Source: Discostella pseudostelligera
Taxonomy: Eukaryota; Bacillariophyta; Thalassiosirophyceae; Thalassiosirales; Thalassiosiraceae
Assembly (NCBI GenBank): GCA_036940085.1
Contig: JALLBK010000679.1
Coordinates: 1 to 17,292, forward strand
Reading direction: 5' to 3'
Length of the DNA stretch: 17,292 nt
Positions 1 to 9,586 of the stretch are shown here, piece by piece. The position numbers and the translations under genes are program-made. Under the pieces are notes generated by a model. The model searched no databases and had not been told where the DNA came from. It saw nothing but the letters and a program-made list of their open reading frames with translations. Position 1 is the first letter of the stretch. Every line of letters starts with the position of its first letter.

Positions 1-161
1 CGTGCAATCGTCAAAAACTTAAGCACCTTCAAGTCCCCTACTTTCCGACCAACAACGGTGATAATACGATTTCCGTAAGCGATCGCGAAGCTTTGAATAG
101 TGGTACGTATCGAGCGCACCAAACTCCAGCGCAAGATAATATTGATATCATATCTTATCAT
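1..161 (-). CDS. Possible 5' end of another minus-strand gene, open at the window edge
   Basis: On the minus strand an ATG at 161-159, preceded in frame by a TAA, opens a frame with no stop to base 1 (about 53 codons). The predicted peptide starts MIRYDINIILRW and continues with mixed hydrophobic and basic residues (for example RIITVVGRKVGDLKVL). It begins about 95 bp past the stop of the peptidase gene on the same strand. A competing short plus-strand frame from base 1 ends at a TAA at 76-78, so coding direction is not certain. I recognise no family. It may be a real first exon of a downstream gene or chance. Apart from this, bases 1-255 show only the 3' flank of the peptidase gene. Confidence 0.2.
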   Translation of the reverse strand, partial: MIRYDINIILRWSLVRSIRTTIQSFAIAYGNRIITVVGRKVGDLKVLKFLTIA

Positions 162-255
162 AAATTATGTTCAAGTCACCTTATCATTTCCTTCGCCTTT
201 ATGAACAATTCCAGGGCTCCATCGATCGAACATATTGCTAGAGTTCCGAGAAGAA

Positions 256-3200
256 TCATTGCTGGGCTGGCGAGACAAACGAGATTCTACCCCATGAGCC
301 GTTTTTGACTGAACTATGGAAATGTCGAACAACGCGCTCAATCTCTTCACCAACATCCTCTACTTCGGGACGACCCATCGACGAAACACCATCACCAATG
401 ACATGAAATACCATCCGACGCCGTTCTGTTGGCTTGCCACCTCTGCAAAATGGGTTGAGCCATTCATCATATGCTTTCACGAGTTGATCCTTTGATATTG
501 TCTTCAAACACTGTACTTCTTTCCTATTTGTTTCAAAGTCAAGACGACCCTCGGTAATTTCTGACCAGTGACTACTTGTCTCCTCTTCAAGACAATCATA
601 GCTTTCTAGTTTGTTCTTTGCAAGGGCTACGAGATGCTCCATGAATGTTTGCTCATCCATCGACTCAATATCTGATCGAAACGATTTAAGGAACTCGTCT
701 ATTCGGTTGCTTGTTTCAACCTGGGCGTATTCGTCGAGATGAGGAAAAGGCATTCGATAATTGACAAAGGCATCTTTCAAATTTTCTCGTATCCGAATAA
801 AACAACTCACCGCGCTTTTGCATGCTGTCACAATGCGGAAGCTCATTCCCAATACACCGTCTGAGGAAGAGCAAAAGATAATGAGATGAGATTGGATAAA
901 AAGGCAAGAAACTGAAACACAAAACTCACATGTCCACCTCGTAGAACATGATACCTCGTATCCAAATTGCTCTTTCAGAAAATCAAGAGCACAGACAGCA
1001 AATCACCATGAGATTCGGCGTGAAACAAACTCAGATTTGACAAAGGCCATTGTCTCACCTTTTGTCCTTATCTGATTGTAGAGTGGCTCTTCCAGGATGA
1101 GCTCGATCAAGTCGACAAGAACGCGCTGCCGAATAGCATCAGAAGAATTGTCATCTATCCCGAATTGAAAGTAGACCTCCACAGCTGTATTTGGATCCTT
1201 TTGGTCAATTGTTGGAACGACAATCTGATGGGGGTTGAAGCTTTTCTTCGTCTTAAGGACAAGATAAGGAGATAGCTTTTTCTTCGGAATTCCAACGTGA
1301 CGACTTGTCAGTGACTCACAAATAACCCTCGCCGCCTCGTCTGCATCCATGCGATTTACATTGCCGTGATAAAATGCATCTACGGAGAGCCGCTTCATGA
1401 GATTATTCATCACTTGGGCGAATTCGTCAATGGTTATTCCCAGTACCGCTTTCATCTTTGAAAAGGGAGACTTTATGGAGGGCCGCAAGCAGAGGAGGCG
1501 TAAGCTGGTGGTGAGGCCCGATGCATCCATCCCAGCATTTGAGTATTTCCTCAGCAAAACTTCTAAACAAGCATCAAACCTTCCATCCTTTATTGTTGAA
1601 GGAAGACCGCTCTCACTATCTCTACTATGGAAGCTCATGGCAACATCCAGTACCACTCGAGCCAATGTCAAAAGATTCTGATCAAATCCATGGACCCGAA
1701 TTGAAAATCCAGTATCGGTGGGGTAAATTGAGCTACCCAATTCGCAGACACTCGCAAGATAACAGGTCTCTGTTAGTGCATCCGCACATAATTTGCAGAA
1801 CAGTTCCATGCATGCTTGATTAAGTGCCGAGCCGTCCATACCTCCACACTCAAACTTAATTCGTAAATCAGCAATCGGTCGCTTGAACTTTCTATCTTGC
1901 AAGTGCCATACGTTGATGGAGTTCTTATTGTAAATCAATCGAGGAAGGCGAGAGGCAGGAGCGGGTGGCGGAATTGGTGGAAACGCTACACCATCGTCGA
2001 CATCATCGTCATGGCCAGAGTCACCAAAGCTGAAAACGATACCTTCCCCCTCTCGGGGCACTGCAGTGACACGGAACTTCACCTTTCCACAGTCAAGGGA
2101 TCCCTCGTGACCTGTTTCCAAAAATTCATCCTCGCTTTCGAACTTTCTGTACGCGTCATGATCATCCAGAGAATGCCACTTTTCATCCTCATCTTCATAC
2201 GTTAGAGAAAGACGATGGACTGCCTCCTCGATTTTGTACTTTGTTACAGCCGCTGGGAACCATGACTTCTTCTTCCCAACAGTGATGCAAACCTTAAGAC
2301 AACAATTGAGTAGAGGATGCTCAGCATCATCTGCGGGGCGAAGATCAAGCTTTGTGGGAATGTACGTGTTTTGGGGAGGTAGCTGGATCGCGAACTCAGT
2401 TGGAGGGAGTTGTGGCGTTGCGGCGCAAGACCAGCGATGAATAACATCTTCTGATATGTTCTCTATCCAAAATTTCGTCCCAAACCGTGGCTCGAGTATG
2501 GCTGGGCCCAATGATTCCTTGATGAACGATGGTAGCCCCTCCTCGCTCAAAAAAGTTGGATTGCGAATTTCACCTGCATCATCAATTGCCCCCTCCTTCT
2601 TTTCTTCCTCGTCACTGTGCAACATAGATGATTCGTCGAAATCCGCATCCCGTCCGAAGGTCGAAGACATTAAGTCAACCCTCATATTATCTGGAGTTAA
2701 ATGATCAAACAGCAGTGATTTGACGGTATCATTGTCCACATTGTCATCGAACAACAATTCTACCCCATCGAGGACTCGTTCCTTAGGTAGGTTTACCCAC
2801 GGCGCCATATTCTCGGCAATGCCCTCCACGATATCGGTGACATCACCTTCATCCGCAAACTGGTACGATATGTTGGCAATCGACTTTAACTCGTTGTATA
2901 TCCAGGGTGGAAGTCCCTCGACCTTCTTCTTCTCCTCGCACTCATTTTTGTTGACAACCTCGTGTCCCTCCAAGAAGTTGTTTCGTAACATCCCGATGTA
3001 GACAAACACAACATTAATCACATCCTCCCAACATGTCATCCCGACCTTCGACAGTGACATCTCAATCGTAAACAAAGCATGAGTGCTTGCATCGCCCAAA
3101 CCATCCCCTCCAGTTCCCGCCGATAGACCTGTAGCCCATCCTCGCTCTTTTAATACCGATAGTATCGATCCCGATGCCTCATGTCCAATAATGTGAGCGA

Positions 3201-4653
3201 GATATTCGGTTGGTTTCGTCCGCCAGTGAGAGGTAATGGATGGGATTTGAAATGTGAGTGATAGAGTATGATGATCTTGAACGGGGATGATGCGGTATAT
3301 TTTCCCAAGCGAGGTGGGATGGAAGGGTAAACCATATGAACTAAGGTTGGTAACCATGTAGCCAGCACCGTCGCAATCGTCAGCAGCTACTTCGTTCTTT
3401 GCAATATCCGCATCGTCACCACGCACGATGATGTACTGTGGAGGAGGACCAGCAGGAACATCCCGAAAGCAGTGCACCACACGTCGTTGGATTTCATCCA
3501 GTTCGTATCCAGCCATGACCACAAGTCTCATATTCTGTGCGTGATAATGAGTGTGGTAGAATTGACGTAACTCCGACATGACATCAATACCATTTGATTC
3601 AGGCTCCTCTTTGAGTGATTGCAAATTGCCCCATGGAAATTTGGAAAATGGATGGACACTCTCATCAATATGTGGATGATCACTGTTACCACCGCACCCA
3701 ACAACATCACCACGAGAGGTAAAGCATTGAACTTGACTCAATCTATTATCATCATCCTTCTTATTCAATTCAAATTCACTCTCAATGGCATGCAATTCCC
3801 GTTCGACGGAATTATCAGTTAGTAATGGACATTTGAAGAAGGAAGCAAACATATCGAGTGCCTTCCATACTGTTTTGTTCCCCGAGGTAGGGTCTTGGGG
3901 TATGCAGTAGTGATAGAGGGTATGTTCCATATCTGATTTATTTTTTGGGGGCATCCAGCGACATAGAGACGTTAGGCAGTAGTGAGGATATGAAAGGGTG
4001 GGAAGTTGATATCAGCAAGTTCCAGCATAAATAATGCAAAACAAGCACATACATTCACAAATGCATAAACACATCAATGCAAACTGTCTCTACATTGCAA
4101 CTCCAAAAAACGACGCACCAGTATACGCATTATCATCTCCACCCTTCTTTGATAAAAATGCATCATATGCATTCTCTTGGGGATACAACTCTGTTCCAAG
4201 AAATAACATGTGTTCTAAAAAATGAGATAAGCCCTGCAAGTATGGTGGATCATGGTATGAACCCACATTGACAAGTAGGGCTGTGGCTGCCTTGCGTATT
4301 CCATCTTCGTCGTAGTCATCGGTGTCGTTGTCGTTGTCGTCGTTATCTGAGTTGGGAGAGTTGGGATCATTATTATCGGTAACACTAGCGCACTTCTCTT
4401 CATTGCTGCTGCCATCATCATCTGACTCTTCGTCATCATCGTCGGAATCATAATATCCACCACCCATAGCCATAGCCCTACGCCGCCGTAATGCCACCGT
4501 ATCACAAATAAGCACACATTGTAATCCATTAGGTAATGTTATGTGACGATAGAGCTTCTTGTCCATTTTGGGTCGGGTGGCATTTAAATCGGGACCGAGG
4601 AGGAGGATGCCTCCACCACCATCATTGCTGTTGCTGTCGCCATTGTTGGTCAT
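256..4653 (-). CDS. M16A zinc metallopeptidase, insulysin/nardilysin-like, four exons
   Basis: Predicted exons on the minus strand are 4653-4119, 3932-1059, 971-930 and 860-256, giving 1351 residues. Every intron is GT-AG and phase 1 (186, 87 and 69 nt). The inverzincin motif HFLEH is at residues 144-148 (zinc ligands H144 and H148, catalytic E147). The distal zinc Glu is probably E231 in HAIESEFELN. Domain 2 carries IGHEASGSILS (about 427-437), and the C-terminal half carries RTKEQFGYEV, the substrate-binding R/Y motif, restored only by splicing. An acidic Asp/Glu/Ser stretch at about 69-117 lies just before HFLEH, where nardilysin has its acidic domain. A further insert of about 120 residues (about 720-840), absent from human insulysin, lies before the third repeat. 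Human insulysin is 1019 residues, so this is long. No signal peptide is visible, so a cytosolic oligopeptidase is likely. The start is the first ATG after an in-frame TAA. Family is certain; insulysin versus nardilysin is open. Confidence 0.93.
930..971 (-). other. 42-nt exon 3 of the M16A peptidase
   Basis: This exon is bounded by AG at 973-972 and GTGAGT starting at 929, and both flanking introns are phase 1. Joined to exon 2 it restores KEQFGYEVSCSTRWTYG, which aligns with the conserved RTKEQLGY region of M16A enzymes. Without it the third and fourth exons do not connect to the family motif. Because 42 is divisible by three and both junctions share the same phase, skipping would keep the frame. 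Confidence 0.82.
3933..4118 (-). other. Intron 1 of the M16A peptidase
   Basis: Donor GTGCGT begins at 4118 and acceptor TCAG ends at 3933 (minus strand), giving 186 nt in phase 1. Splicing turns NAYTG, followed soon by a stop, into NAYTDMEHTLYHY, which matches the NAYT-x-x-(E/Q)-x-T region after HxxEH in M16A enzymes. Retention would truncate the protein a few residues past the catalytic motif. Confidence 0.85.
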
Positions 4654-5029
4654 TGCTGCTGCTGCTGCTGCAGGATGGCAGTCTCTCGCTAGTTAAGTGG
4701 AAGTGGCGTCACCTACTAGGCACTCTGTAGTGTGTGGTGGAAGCGGCGTCGCCGTCGCCATTGTCATGATGTTCATCGTCATCATCATCGGTGCACCGCG
4801 TCGGCGTCGGAGGTCGGACGGAGGACGGACGGAGGTCGAAATCGATGGGTGCGACTTCTCGTCTGGCTGTCAAAGTTTCGCGCCGTATTCGCCAGTATTT
4901 TATCGCCAAATATTCTTCCCGCCATGGACGATGGACATGCATGCACGATATGATGGTGATGGTAGTACGCCGACGGTGATGGTGATGGGTGATGGTGCAG
5001 CTGCTGTATTCCTCCCAAATAACGTTAAC
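4654..5029. promoter_or_regulatory. Probable shared divergent promoter of the peptidase and DNAJC11-like genes
   Basis: Only 43 bp separate the peptidase ATG (4653, minus) from the first in-frame ATG of the plus-strand gene (4697). That plus-strand frame is open through this stretch but reads like non-conserved filler. The DNA instead has promoter-like traits: TTTCGCGCC at 4876-4884 and TTCCCGCC at 4916-4923 (both E2F-like), a GTCGCCGTCGCC run near 4749 and a Cys/Gly/purine-rich tract. I infer that the real plus-strand start lies downstream (ATGs at 4931, 4937 or 5030). Confidence 0.45.
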
Positions 5030-7723
5030 ATGGACAAGCAAGTAGTTGACGATGTCGACGATCATGATGATGATGTTGTTGATGTTATTGGTGGTAGGAT
5101 ACTCGGTCAACCACCTGCTGGCATTGATGACATCGATTCGAACTTGATGACAGATATGATCGGTGATGGTGACAATGATGATGCCGCCATCTTTCTTGAT
5201 CGAGAGGTCGTCAATACATCGGCGGAATTGACATCATCAGCTTCGACCGCTATTCAATCATCATCGATCAACCAACAATACAATGACACAACTTACAACA
5301 AGAGCGGTTGGCTTAATGATCAATACCCAAGCTGCGACATCTCCACGTCACATATTCAAATGGGGTGCATTGTCCTACCGATTCAGATGACGCTACCGCC
5401 TGAGAAAAAAGAGACTTTTAGTGCTGGGGGCAGTGATCCTCACGGCAACGAGGCACCGTCCTATTCCATTGGGAACATATCTCGAATATCACTCTATGCG
5501 GCATATCCACCTCCGTTCCCTATATCATCAAACCCGACGACCACTATTGATGAGTATGATGATTGTGATGAAAATGGTGACAATAAATCTGATTTGCAAC
5601 AAAAAAAACTTCTTCTCCATCGATATTCTGGATGGTATGGCACAACCTCCATTCATTCGGCAACTACAACCACCTCAACAGAGTCATATGGTGTGCTCGG
5701 ATACTCCGAATCGACAATGTCATTGAATTATCGCTGTCCATTCTTTGTGGTAGTTCCATCACTACTTTCGTCGTCGACGTACTTCTACGATGGGAGTCAA
5801 GGCCATGGGAGGATGAGAGAAGGGCAACGACAACATCAGCAGCAACACCGCCGAAATCGAAGGTCTAGGCGACGACATCATCATCTCATCACCGACCTGC
5901 ACTGCACAATGCATTTAGGTCCATCCACTTCCACCACAACCGTCGCCAATATCAACAGCATACTGCCATCCATAGGCACAACTTTGTCCACATCGGACGG
6001 AAGGACACAATTGCGTGTAGATGCATGCAGCAATAATTGGTTGCGATGGGGGAGATCGGGAAACAGGGCGATGAAGATGGCTGACCGACAAAGTGATTAT
6101 TACACTGTTTGTGCATCTCGTGATTTCTTCCGCAAACTACGTGGTCCATCATCATCATATTTACCGCCATTGCGGGCCCACTGTGCCTTGAAGTTGTTAC
6201 CATATCAACCGTTTCACAAGCAGAATTTCCTTGTGACATTATCGACCATGATTAATGATTCTACAACAACTGAGGATTATGATAGAAGAAATGGAAATGT
6301 AATGCGTCGTTATGATACTACACGCCGGGTTGGTCAATGTGACGGTAGAAATTGCCGCCCTCGACCCTACTTTACGCTATGTCTAGGGTATGGTGTACCA
6401 CCCGTCTCCTCCACCTCAGCGGAGATGCAATTGAATGGTGCCAATTTTGCTTCCAGCGACTCCATGGCAGTTCCACTGTACAATGACTACTATTATCGCA
6501 CTGCTTCCGATAGCAGTAGGAAAGGAGGTGCTGGCGTCGTCGTCGTTCCAGCCTCGTCCATGTATTCCGCTGCCAACTTGAAATTAAATGTGGAGCAGCG
6601 TCTACCATCATCATCAAGATCATCATCGTCATCATCTTCGATATGGCATGGTACAATCGAATACTTACATGCCGGACGAGTACTAACATTTGGAACAATG
6701 ATGACACGCTCGTTTGCCACCTCGAAATTCTCGCGGTTGGGTGTGGGAATACGACAATCTTTTTTTGGAAATGTGCTTCAACATGGTGGTAGTCTTGACC
6801 GTCCGTGGTGGGGATGGTTGGCGGAGGCTGGTTGTGCCACCTCATGGCTATTCCAATTGGAGAGAGGAGGCGTCCGACTATTAGTACCAGTGACGTTTGG
6901 TGGAGGATCGACCATGATAGCTTCAACTTGGAGGACGTCATTGATTGGTTTGATCTTTGCATCTCTAGCGTCAGTAGTAGCGGATGTTCTAGCCTGCGAA
7001 CTGTTCTGTGGAATCACGTCGAGGTTACGCCTTCGTTTCTTGAGTCTCCTTCTTGGAGAGGAATACGTAAACAATAGAGAAAATGATGACCACGGTGATG
7101 ATGACGAGCATTGGCTCGAGGAGCAATTATCCAAGGTGAAAGAGGACGCAATGTGTCAGGTACATTTAATGGAGCAACAAGCACGGGCAATGGCAAAGAA
7201 AGAAGAAGAGACGGGGGGGCTAGTCATAGTCAAGGCTGTGTATGGGGTCATGGACAACGAAAGCCGCCTATGGTTGTCCCGTCGTAATCGTCGCGGGAGT
7301 GAGGATGTTTTGTATGTCAACAACTATTATACAATGGATGCTACTACACAGTTGCAATTCTGGGTCGCGAATTCTGCGCTACAACTACCTGCGTTGTCAA
7401 AGAAGCACCTGCTCGGGTTTTATGATGTGATGGCATACGTCGGCGAAGATGGATGGGTGGCAGTAAAGGACGATGATGATCGGGCTGAATTTAACCAAAT
7501 CAATTCGATCCGATCTGTGCAGACTGGTTTCGTTCAATTACTGAAGAAATGGTGGAAAGGTACGCATCGGTTTGGTTACAAAACAATGAAGCAAAGGGAT
7601 TTGAAAGTCGTACTGTCCATCCGGTTCAAGTTGGAGGATAAATTGTATGATGTGATATTTGATGATGAACAGGCCATTGAGTTGCCCTGCCGATTCGCAC
7701 AAGAGGTGATTGGTGACCGGTGA
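4697..7723 (+). CDS. DNAJC11: DNAJC11-like protein (C-terminal domain), no J domain seen
   Basis: The frame is uninterrupted (1008 codons from the first ATG). The C-terminal 270 or so residues follow the order of DNAJC11. LERGGVRLLVPVTF is followed by a hydrophobic segment at about 748-772 (LIGLIFASLASVVADVLAC) and a charged helical linker. Then comes a DUF3395-type domain from about 841: GLVIVKAVYG, TTQLQFWV, LLGFYDV and LKVVLSIRFKLEDKLYDV. In animals DNAJC11 is a mitochondrial membrane protein that works with the MICOS cristae complex. Its N-terminal J domain with an HPD motif is not visible here; no HPD occurs in the frame. The first 110 residues are low-complexity, and the middle (about 200-740) is Ser/Thr/Asn-rich with short strand-like stretches that could form the barrel-like part. 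The true start is probably 5030 (M112) or 4931 (M79). Family assignment rests on the C-terminus only. Confidence 0.75.
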   Translation: MEVASPTRHSVVCGGSGVAVAIVMMFIVIIIGAPRRRRRSDGGRTEVEIDGCDFSSGCQSFAPYSPVFYRQIFFPPWTMDMHARYDGDGSTPTVMVMGDGAAAVFLPNNVNMDKQVVDDVDDHDDDVVDVIGGRILGQPPAGIDDIDSNLMTDMIGDGDNDDAAIFLDREVVNTSAELTSSASTAIQSSSINQQYNDTTYNKSGWLNDQYPSCDISTSHIQMGCIVLPIQMTLPPEKKETFSAGGSDPHGNEAPSYSIGNISRISLYAAYPPPFPISSNPTTTIDEYDDCDENGDNKSDLQQKKLLLHRYSGWYGTTSIHSATTTTSTESYGVLGYSESTMSLNYRCPFFVVVPSLLSSSTYFYDGSQGHGRMREGQRQHQQQHRRNRRSRRRHHHLITDLHCTMHLGPSTSTTTVANINSILPSIGTTLSTSDGRTQLRVDACSNNWLRWGRSGNRAMKMADRQSDYYTVCASRDFFRKLRGPSSSYLPPLRAHCALKLLPYQPFHKQNFLVTLSTMINDSTTTEDYDRRNGNVMRRYDTTRRVGQCDGRNCRPRPYFTLCLGYGVPPVSSTSAEMQLNGANFASSDSMAVPLYNDYYYRTASDSSRKGGAGVVVVPASSMYSAANLKLNVEQRLPSSSRSSSSSSSIWHGTIEYLHAGRVLTFGTMMTRSFATSKFSRLGVGIRQSFFGNVLQHGGSLDRPWWGWLAEAGCATSWLFQLERGGVRLLVPVTFGGGSTMIASTWRTSLIGLIFASLASVVADVLACELFCGITSRLRLRFLSLLLGEEYVNNRENDDHGDDDEHWLEEQLSKVKEDAMCQVHLMEQQARAMAKKEEETGGLVIVKAVYGVMDNESRLWLSRRNRRGSEDVLYVNNYYTMDATTQLQFWVANSALQLPALSKKHLLGFYDVMAYVGEDGWVAVKDDDDRAEFNQINSIRSVQTGFVQLLKKWWKGTHRFGYKTMKQRDLKVVLSIRFKLEDKLYDVIFDDEQAIELPCRFAQEVIGDR

Positions 7724-8181
7724 TGACTACAACAAGTGCATTGGTTCCTATCACTTTCAGCAGATGAATGGGCTCCACGATAAGCAGATGAGGAAAAGAA
7801 CTCAGCTCGAGGTGCCTCCTTTCGCTTTCGCATATAAGCAAGATATGCTTGTAAGAGGCATTTCCTAGATTGTCCACCAGTTAATAGATTTATCCATGCG
7901 ATACTATTGTATTCGACGTAACGGAGCCAAAGCACGCAACGGATAAACGCAATAACAGATTACAAGGCTCTCACTTATCATAAATGCTTCGTTTTTTTGA
8001 TAAGGCTCGACAAACACCGCTTAGTTCGACTACTGCCGACTCAATAATCAATGGAATACAGCATTGATATAGGCATATGTGACAAGTAAACCTAATGAGC
8101 TATCACTGGATGAATCGGCGTCGCCGGAAAAGCATGGGAAGGTCTTCTATGGGACGTCGTCGGAGCCACTCGACGGGCTAC
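7724..8181. other. Intergenic: 3' flank of the DNAJC11-like gene and distal upstream DNA of the ABC gene
   Basis: I find no convincing gene. A minus-strand frame that overlaps the end of the preceding gene (7576-7935) has no family character. One small structure stands out: CTTATCA at 7974-7980 and its perfect complement TGATAAG at 7998-8004, separated by 17 bases that include a T run. This could be a short hairpin or paired GATA sites. The heptamer AAGGCTC also occurs beside each arm. Confidence 0.4.
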
Positions 8182-8229
8182 TTCCCGCCAAAACTTTCCC
8201 GCCGCGCGACTTCAATCTTCCCGCGAAAA
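8182..8229. promoter_or_regulatory. Cluster of three E2F-like sites upstream of the ABC ATPase
   Basis: TTCCCGCCAAA (8182-8192), TTTCCCGCC (8195-8203) and TTCCCGCGAAAA (8218-8229) lie within 48 bp, about 180-230 bp before the ATG at 8410. The first is the reverse complement of the E2F consensus TTTGGCGGGAA. A GGCGACGGCGAC run follows near 8317. The short plus-strand frame over these sites (8079-8303) starts at a non-ATG codon and has no recognisable content, so I treat the region as promoter. Confidence 0.55.
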
Positions 8230-8409
8230 CGCCAAACTCCAACGATGTGAGTCAGCGGAGGCACAAGCCGATGCGATGGACGATGGACGGTGACGATGCA
8301 TGATGGCAACCCGACGGCGACGGCGACGCGGAAACATCATTCTCCAGCTCCAGTAGCCTCCAACACCAATAGAACAACTTCATCAATTCGATAGAGTACA
8401 CACTTCTTC

Positions 8410-9354
8410 ATGACAATGACGGCTCCTACCGCTAAATCCCTACCGACCATTCCACCCTACGATGAATCAAAAGCCATCTCCATCACCGATTTAACCTTCT
8501 CGTACGAACCAAAGACTCTGGCTCCAACATTGCATCATCTCAATTTATCCCTCCCCAAAGGATCGCGCTGTCTCCTATTAGGCGCCAATGGCAGCGGCAA
8601 GTCAACATTGCTTCGTCTTATATCTGGACGACATCTTGCCAAACCAGAGGGATGTATCCAAATCTTGGGTCTGAATGCCTTTCGCGATACCCGGCTTAAC
8701 TTTCATAGATCCTACCTCGAGACCGATTGGGGATTGCGTACCGTGGCCTTTGCGGGGTGTGGTGTACCATTAATGGCGGATATTCCTGTTACGCAAATGA
8801 TGGAGAAGGTTCAAAATGCCTATCCGGATCGTCGGGATGAGTTGATAGAAATGCTGGGGATCAATCCAGAATGGAGGATGCATCAATTGAGTGATGGGCA
8901 GCGCCGTCGTGTCCAGTTGTTGATACAGTTGGTACGTCCGTTTCAGATATTATTGTTGGATGAAGTCACGGTAAGCTTGGATGTGTGTGTCCGACAAGAT
9001 TTGTTAAAATGGCTCGAGAAGGAGAGTGTCGAGCGCGGAGCAACGATCATATATGCCACGCACATCTTTGATGGATTGGATGAATGGGCATCACATTTAT
9101 TCTATCTTACGAGTGCAGGCACGTGTGGATGGCAGGGAGAGATGCATGAGTTGGAATTTTACGAAAAGCTCAAGGCGGAGAATCATCCGGCAAAGATGCT
9201 GGCGATTGCGGATCATTGGTTACGGAAGGAATTGGAAGAGAATCGTAAACGACTTCGATTTGAGAAGGCGCAGGGTGAGAATGCACATCAGGCGGATCCT
9301 ACCGATCATCAGGGAGGATTTTCAAGTGGGAGGAATATTAAGATTTCTGATTGA
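8410..9354 (+). CDS. CAF16: Soluble ABC ATPase of the CAF16/ABCI type
   Basis: This is a single intronless frame of 314 residues with one complete nucleotide-binding domain and no membrane segment. Walker A is GANGSGKST (58-66), the signature is LSDGQ (160-164), Walker B is ILLLDE (180-185) and the H-loop is ATH (216-218). CAF16-type hallmarks are WRMHQLSDGQRRRVQL, LLLDEVTVSLDV and YATHIFDGLDEW. The usual Q-loop glutamine is not obvious in the 103-125 region, as I recall for this family. Yeast Caf16 is associated with the Ccr4-Not complex, and the plant relatives are the soluble ABCI proteins; the biochemical role remains unclear. The C-terminal 60 residues are charged and helical and end in a Gly/Ser tail. 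A second ATG two codons in (8416) is an equally good start. Size is close to that of known members. The upstream E2F-like sites hint at cell-cycle-linked expression. Confidence 0.93.
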   Translation: MTMTAPTAKSLPTIPPYDESKAISITDLTFSYEPKTLAPTLHHLNLSLPKGSRCLLLGANGSGKSTLLRLISGRHLAKPEGCIQILGLNAFRDTRLNFHRSYLETDWGLRTVAFAGCGVPLMADIPVTQMMEKVQNAYPDRRDELIEMLGINPEWRMHQLSDGQRRRVQLLIQLVRPFQILLLDEVTVSLDVCVRQDLLKWLEKESVERGATIIYATHIFDGLDEWASHLFYLTSAGTCGWQGEMHELEFYEKLKAENHPAKMLAIADHWLRKELEENRKRLRFEKAQGENAHQADPTDHQGGFSSGRNIKISD

Positions 9355-9586
9355 TCATGCAAGGGCTTTCTGCTCGGAAAGATTTCATAGCATGAGCCTT
9401 ACATCACGCAGTTTAGAACAACAATGAGTGATAGCTTCTCGACAATCAGTGCCGGGTATTCAGTATTCATCTATGAGTAATGAATTAAATTGAAGCATCA
9501 TCATCAATTTGTAATACGAACTTTAACATCATGCATTCGTTCGTCTCTCGTCTCATTTTTTCATGCCCCGCCCTTCGGATTCTATC
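9355..9586. other. 3' flank of the ABC ATPase gene
   Basis: I see no gene here. A plus-strand frame overlapping the end of the ABC gene (9026-9427) and a minus-strand frame (9485-9727) lack recognisable content, and the latter crosses the promoter motifs at 9611-9717. The sequence is AT-richer than the coding DNA, as expected of a 3' untranslated region and spacer. Confidence 0.5.

Noticed and set aside
6372..6962. 196-codon minus-strand frame within the DNAJC11-like gene
   Set aside because: It lies wholly inside the plus-strand frame, has Met/Asp/Arg runs that are shadows of TCA/CAT repeats, and no family character.
7576..7935. 119-codon minus-strand frame over the end of the DNAJC11-like gene
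   Set aside because: The first part is antisense to the conserved DUF3395-type tail and the rest is spacer; no motif supports it.
8079..8303. 74-codon plus-strand frame before the ABC ATPase
   Set aside because: It starts at a non-ATG codon, covers the E2F-like site cluster, and its content follows from those GC-rich motifs.
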